This document shows, piece after piece, positions 15,615 to 18,526 of a stretch of 18,526 bases of DNA (within the stretch, counting starts at the first letter, position 1; every line of letters starts with the position of its first letter). Source of the DNA: CAMAVH01 sp964628235 (GTDB lineage: Bacteria > Pseudomonadota > Alphaproteobacteria > SMXQ01). A model generated the notes under the pieces. It was not told where the DNA came from and searched no databases. It saw only the letters and a program-made list of their open reading frames with translations. Made by a program: the position numbers and the translations under genes. The DNA lies in the NCBI GenBank assembly GCA_964628235.1, contig CAZVLU010000058.1:1-18526 (forward strand). The letters are read 5' to 3'.

Positions 15615-16868
15615 ATGGCTGTTGATATCGTCGTGCCCACCCTGGGCGAATCGGTGACCGAAGCGACCGTCGCGAAGTGGTACAAGGCCGCGGGCGACCG
15701 CGTGGAGATCGACGAGCCGTTGCTCGAGCTCGAAACCGACAAGGTTGCGGTCGAGGTCAACGCCCAGGCTGCTGGCGTGATCGACGAAATCCTCGTGCCG
15801 ACGGGCGGCGAAGTCGCTGTCGGCGCGGTGCTCGGGCGCATCGCCGAGGGTGCTGGTGGCGCAAAGGCCGCGCCCAAGCCGGCCACCGCGCCGGCGCCTG
15901 CCGCTGCGCCCGCTGCTGCCGCGTCGGCCCCCGTCGCCGCTGCGCCCAGCGTTGCTGCAGACGCGCCGCTGGCGCCCGCCGTGCGCAAGCTGATCGAAGA
16001 GAACAATCTCGACCCGGCCAAGATCAAGGCGAGCGGCAAAGACGGTCGTTTGACCAAGGAAGACGTTCTGACGCATCTAGAGAAGGCCGCCGCCGCGCCG
16101 GCCGCGAGCCCCGCGCCGAAACTCGCGCCGTCCGCTCCAGCCGTCAGCTTGCCGCCGGCCCAGCCCGGCGTGCGCGAAGAGCGCGTCAAGATGACCCGCC
16201 TGCGCCGCCGCATCGCCGAGCGCCTCAAGGAAGCCCAGAATACCGCCGCCATGCTCACCACCTTCAACGAGGTGGACATGACGAACGTGATGGCGCTGCG
16301 CAACGCCTATAAGGACCAGTTCGAGAAGCGCCACGGCATCAAGCTCGGTTTCATGAGCTTCTTCGTGAAGGCGGCCATCGCCGCGCTCAAGGACATCCCC
16401 GAGGTCAACGCCGAGATCCAGGGCGACGAGCTCGTCTATAAGAACTACTACGACGTCGGCGTCGCCGTCGGCACCGAGAACGGCTTGGTCGTTCCGGTGC
16501 TGCGCAATGCCGATCAGATGGGCCTCGCCGATGTCGAGAAAACCATCGCCGGCTTCGGCCGCAAGGCGCGCGACGGCAAGCTGACGATCGACGACATGAC
16601 CGGCGGCACCTTCACCATCTCGAACGGCGGCATCTACGGCTCGCTGCTCTCGACGCCGATCCTGAACACGCCGCAGTCGGGCATCCTCGGCATGCACAAG
16701 ATCCAAGAGCGGCCGATCGTCGTCGCCGGCAAGATCGAAATCCGCCCGATGATGTATCTGGCGCTGTCTTACGATCACCGCATCGTCGACGGCCGCGAGG
16801 CCGTCACCTTCCTGGTGCGCTTGAAGGATTGCATCGAAGACCCGAGCCGCCTGCTGCTCGAGGTCTAA
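15615..16868 (+). CDS. sucB: 2-oxoglutarate dehydrogenase E2 component, dihydrolipoyl succinyltransferase
   Basis: This 417-residue core protein of the OGDH complex transfers the succinyl group to CoA. It has one N-terminal lipoyl domain with the lipoylation site Lys43 (ELETDKVAVEV), a long Ala/Pro hinge (about 85-125), a peripheral subunit-binding domain (PAVRKLIEENNLDPAKIKASGKDGRLTKEDV, split as PAVRKLIEE...GRLTKED, about 126-160), a second Ala/Pro linker and the acyltransferase domain from about 193. The active-site motif is HRIVDG with His388 and Asp392. The frame extends upstream to 15585, but the ATG at 15615 begins the conserved lipoyl domain (AVDIVVPTLGES), with GAAAGAGA just upstream. 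The single lipoyl domain and TLGESVTEATV start mark it as the succinyl rather than the acetyl enzyme. Confidence 0.96.
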   Translation: MAVDIVVPTLGESVTEATVAKWYKAAGDRVEIDEPLLELETDKVAVEVNAQAAGVIDEILVPTGGEVAVGAVLGRIAEGAGGAKAAPKPATAPAPAAAPAAAASAPVAAAPSVAADAPLAPAVRKLIEENNLDPAKIKASGKDGRLTKEDVLTHLEKAAAAPAASPAPKLAPSAPAVSLPPAQPGVREERVKMTRLRRRIAERLKEAQNTAAMLTTFNEVDMTNVMALRNAYKDQFEKRHGIKLGFMSFFVKAAIAALKDIPEVNAEIQGDELVYKNYYDVGVAVGTENGLVVPVLRNADQMGLADVEKTIAGFGRKARDGKLTIDDMTGGTFTISNGGIYGSLLSTPILNTPQSGILGMHKIQERPIVVAGKIEIRPMMYLALSYDHRIVDGREAVTFLVRLKDCIEDPSRLLLEV

Positions 16869-16889
16869 AGGCTCCGCGTTCGTGAACAT

Positions 16890-16917
16890 CTGCGCCCTGC
16901 CGATCGGTGGGGCGCAG
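16890..16917 (+). other. Hairpin in the sucB-lpd gap
   Basis: CTGCGCCC (16890-16897) pairs with GGGCGCAG (16910-16917) around a 12-nt loop, 21 nt after the sucB stop. Only TCGTCTT follows, so termination would be weak. It fills much of the 85-bp gap before lpd. Confidence 0.45.
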
Positions 16918-16953
16918 TCGTCTTAAGCCCCTCTCTGATTAGGATCGCCACCC

Positions 16954-18369
16954 ATGGCTGACCAACCCACCTCCTTCGATCTCGTCGTCATCGGCTCCGG
17001 CCCCGGCGGCTATGTCTGCGCCGTGCGCGCCGCCCAGCTCGGTCTCAAGACCGCCATCGTCGAAAAGCGCGAGACGCTCGGCGGCACCTGCCTCAACGTC
17101 GGCTGCATCCCGTCGAAGGCGATGCTGCAAGCCTCCGAGAAGTTCGAGGAAGCGGCCCATCATCTCGCCGCCTTCGGCGTCAAGGTCGGCAAGCCGGAAC
17201 TCGATTTCGCCGGCTTCATGGCGCACAAGGACAAGACGGTGAAGTCGAACGTCGACGGCGTCGCCTTCCTGATGAAGAAGAACAAGATCGAATGGTTCAA
17301 GGGCGCCGCCTCGCTCGCCGGCGACGGCAAGGTGAATGCCGCGCTCAACGCGGGCGGCTACGCGACGCTGACGGCGAAACATATCGTGCTCGCCACCGGC
17401 TCCGACGTCGTCTCGCTGCCCGGCATCGCCATCGACGAGAAGACCATCATTTCCTCGACCGGCGCGCTGTCGCTCTCGTCGGTGCCCAAGCGCCTCGTCG
17501 TCATCGGCGGCGGCGTCATCGGCCTCGAACTGGGCTCGGTGTGGCAACGTCTCGGCGCGCAAGTGACGGTCGTCGAATTCCTCGACCGCATCCTGCCGCC
17601 GATGGACGGCGAAGTGTCCAAGTCGATGCAGAAGATTCTCGCCAAGCAGGGCATGGCCTTCAAGCTCTCGACCAAAGTGACCTCGGCGAAAGCCGGCGCG
17701 AATGGCGTGACGTTGACGCTCGAAGCGGCGGCTGGCGGCAGCGCCGAAACGCTGGAAGCCGATGTCGTGCTGGTGGCGGTCGGCCGCAAGCCTTACGTCG
17801 AGGGCCTCGGCTTGGATAAGGCCGGCGTGAAGCTGGATTCCCGCGGCCGCATCGAAACCGACGGCCATTTCAAGACCAACGTGCCGGGCATCTACGCCAT
17901 CGGCGACGTCATCATCGGCGCCATGCTGGCGCACAAGGCCGAGGACGAGGGCGTGGCGCTCGCCGAGCGCCTCGCCGGCCAGGCCGGCCATGTGAACTAT
18001 GACGCGATCCCGAGCGTCGTCTATACCGCGCCGGAAGTCGCCGCCATCGGCAAGACCGAGGAAGAGTTGAAGGCGGCCGGCGTCGCCTACAAGGTCGGCA
18101 AGTTCCCCTATATGGCGAATGGCCGCGCCCGCGCCATGAACGCGACGGATGGCTTCGTGAAAATTCTCGCCGACGCCAAGAGCGACCGCGTGCTCGGCTG
18201 CCATATCGTCGGCGCCGACGCCGGCCATCTGATCGCCGAGATCGCGGTTGGCATGGAATTCGGCGCGTCGGCCGAAGACATCGCGCGCACCTGCCATGCC
18301 CATCCGACGCTGTCGGAGAGCGTCAAGGAAGCGGCGCTCTCGGTCGCCGGCCGCGCGATCCATATGTGA
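16954..18369 (+). CDS. lpdA: Dihydrolipoyl dehydrogenase (E3)
   Basis: This 471-residue FAD enzyme reoxidises the dihydrolipoyl arm of SucB and makes NADH. The FAD-binding GSGPGGY motif (14-20) and the redox disulphide Cys46/Cys51 (GGTCLNVGCIPSK) are present. A second Rossmann motif for NAD (VIGGGVIGLELG) and the FAD-binding YAIGDV follow. The C-terminal interface motif HAHPTLSE carries the catalytic base His450 and Glu455. Length is usual. The ATG at 16954 has AGGA at 16941-16944, about 9 nt upstream. As the last gene of the sucCDAB-lpd cluster it is most probably the E3 of the 2-oxoglutarate complex, although it could also serve other 2-oxoacid dehydrogenases. Confidence 0.97.
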   Translation: MADQPTSFDLVVIGSGPGGYVCAVRAAQLGLKTAIVEKRETLGGTCLNVGCIPSKAMLQASEKFEEAAHHLAAFGVKVGKPELDFAGFMAHKDKTVKSNVDGVAFLMKKNKIEWFKGAASLAGDGKVNAALNAGGYATLTAKHIVLATGSDVVSLPGIAIDEKTIISSTGALSLSSVPKRLVVIGGGVIGLELGSVWQRLGAQVTVVEFLDRILPPMDGEVSKSMQKILAKQGMAFKLSTKVTSAKAGANGVTLTLEAAAGGSAETLEADVVLVAVGRKPYVEGLGLDKAGVKLDSRGRIETDGHFKTNVPGIYAIGDVIIGAMLAHKAEDEGVALAERLAGQAGHVNYDAIPSVVYTAPEVAAIGKTEEELKAAGVAYKVGKFPYMANGRARAMNATDGFVKILADAKSDRVLGCHIVGADAGHLIAEIAVGMEFGASAEDIARTCHAHPTLSESVKEAALSVAGRAIHM

Positions 18370-18395
18370 GGCGGCGGCTGAACCGCTTGTCTTAC

Positions 18396-18414
18396 GCGCT
18401 TCGTCTTGAAGCGC
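18396..18414 (+). terminator. Hairpin after lpd, adjoining the repeat pair
   Basis: GCGCTTC (18396-18402) pairs with GAAGCGC (18408-18414) around GTCTT, 26 nt after the lpd stop and directly abutting the palindromic repeat at 18415. It has no T-run. Together with the next repeat hairpin it probably forms the 3' end of the suc-lpd transcript. Confidence 0.45.
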
Positions 18415-18451
18415 CCCCCACCCTAACCCTCCCCCGCAAGGGGGGAGGGAA
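18415..18451. repeat. Palindromic intergenic repeat, right copy A
   Basis: Identical to 1-37 except at one base (A for G at unit position 12). It contains the same CCCTCCCCC-GCAA-GGGGGGAGGG hairpin and lies 45 bp after the lpd stop codon. Near-identity over 18 kb indicates a family of dispersed repeats rather than chance. Confidence 0.85.
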
Positions 18452-18474
18452 GGGGTCGACACCGCCGACACCAT

Positions 18475-18512
18475 CTCCGTCCCCCACGAGGGGGGTAGGC
18501 CGGGCTGGGGGT
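18475..18512. repeat. Palindromic intergenic repeat, right copy B (inverted, degenerate)
   Basis: In reverse complement this reads ACCCCCAGCCCGGCCTACCCCCC... and follows the unit with several changes. The inner hairpin CCCCC-ACGA-GGGGG is kept (18481-18494). It is inverted relative to 18415-18451, the same head-to-head arrangement as at 1-132. Confidence 0.7.
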
Positions 18513-18526
18513 GGTCGGGCCGGCCC

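Noticed and set aside
16939..18474. 511-codon open frame on the minus strand opposite lpd
   Set aside because: It is antisense to the intact lpd gene, has shadow-type composition, and runs into the intergenic repeat.

Overview
The window looks like a chromosomal segment of a high-GC alphaproteobacterium, most likely of the Hyphomicrobiales (Rhizobiales) or a close relative. The reasons are the high GC content, the conserved alphaproteobacterial order zapE ... mdh - sucC - sucD - sucA - sucB - lpdA, and the C/G-rich palindromic intergenic repeats at both ends. The genus cannot be decided from the sequence alone. All main genes except the first run on the + strand.

Layout. (1) 1-132: an inverted pair of a roughly 37-bp palindromic repeat. 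(2) 147-917 (-): a TrmH/SpoU-family RNA 2'-O-methyltransferase, divergent from zapE (1044-2276), an AFG1-like ATPase. (3) 2516-4476: nadA and nadC of the de novo NAD pathway. A strong intrinsic terminator and a second hairpin with the same arm sequences lie between them, and there is no nadB. (4) A 464-bp gap with an unusual AT-rich, TCGAA-repeated stretch. (5) 4941-6052: mdh followed by a 27-residue lysine-rich mini-protein and two strong hairpins. (6) 6053-6636: a gap with several inverted repeats. (7) 6637-9703: a three-gene accessory block of an orphan tripartite tricarboxylate transporter (TTT) receptor, a Rieske oxygenase and a GST-like protein. It lies between mdh and the suc genes. (8) A 551-bp leader region with a candidate promoter and a hairpin. 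(9) 10255-18369: sucC-sucD-sucA-sucB-lpdA, with hairpins in three of the four gaps. (10) 18415-18512: a second inverted pair of the same palindromic repeat.

How the genes work together. Mdh, succinyl-CoA synthetase (SucCD) and the complete 2-oxoglutarate dehydrogenase complex (SucA E1, SucB E2, Lpd E3) form the lower half of the TCA cycle, from 2-oxoglutarate to succinate plus malate to oxaloacetate. NadA and NadC supply the NAD these dehydrogenases use. The Rieske, receptor and GST genes suggest uptake and oxidation of an organic, possibly aromatic, acid, but the substrate cannot be read from the sequence. I saw no CRISPR array, tRNA, rRNA, transposase or phage gene. The least ordinary items are the alternative hairpin arrangement between nadA and nadC, the lysine-rich mini-gene, and the catabolic block inside an otherwise conserved TCA locus.
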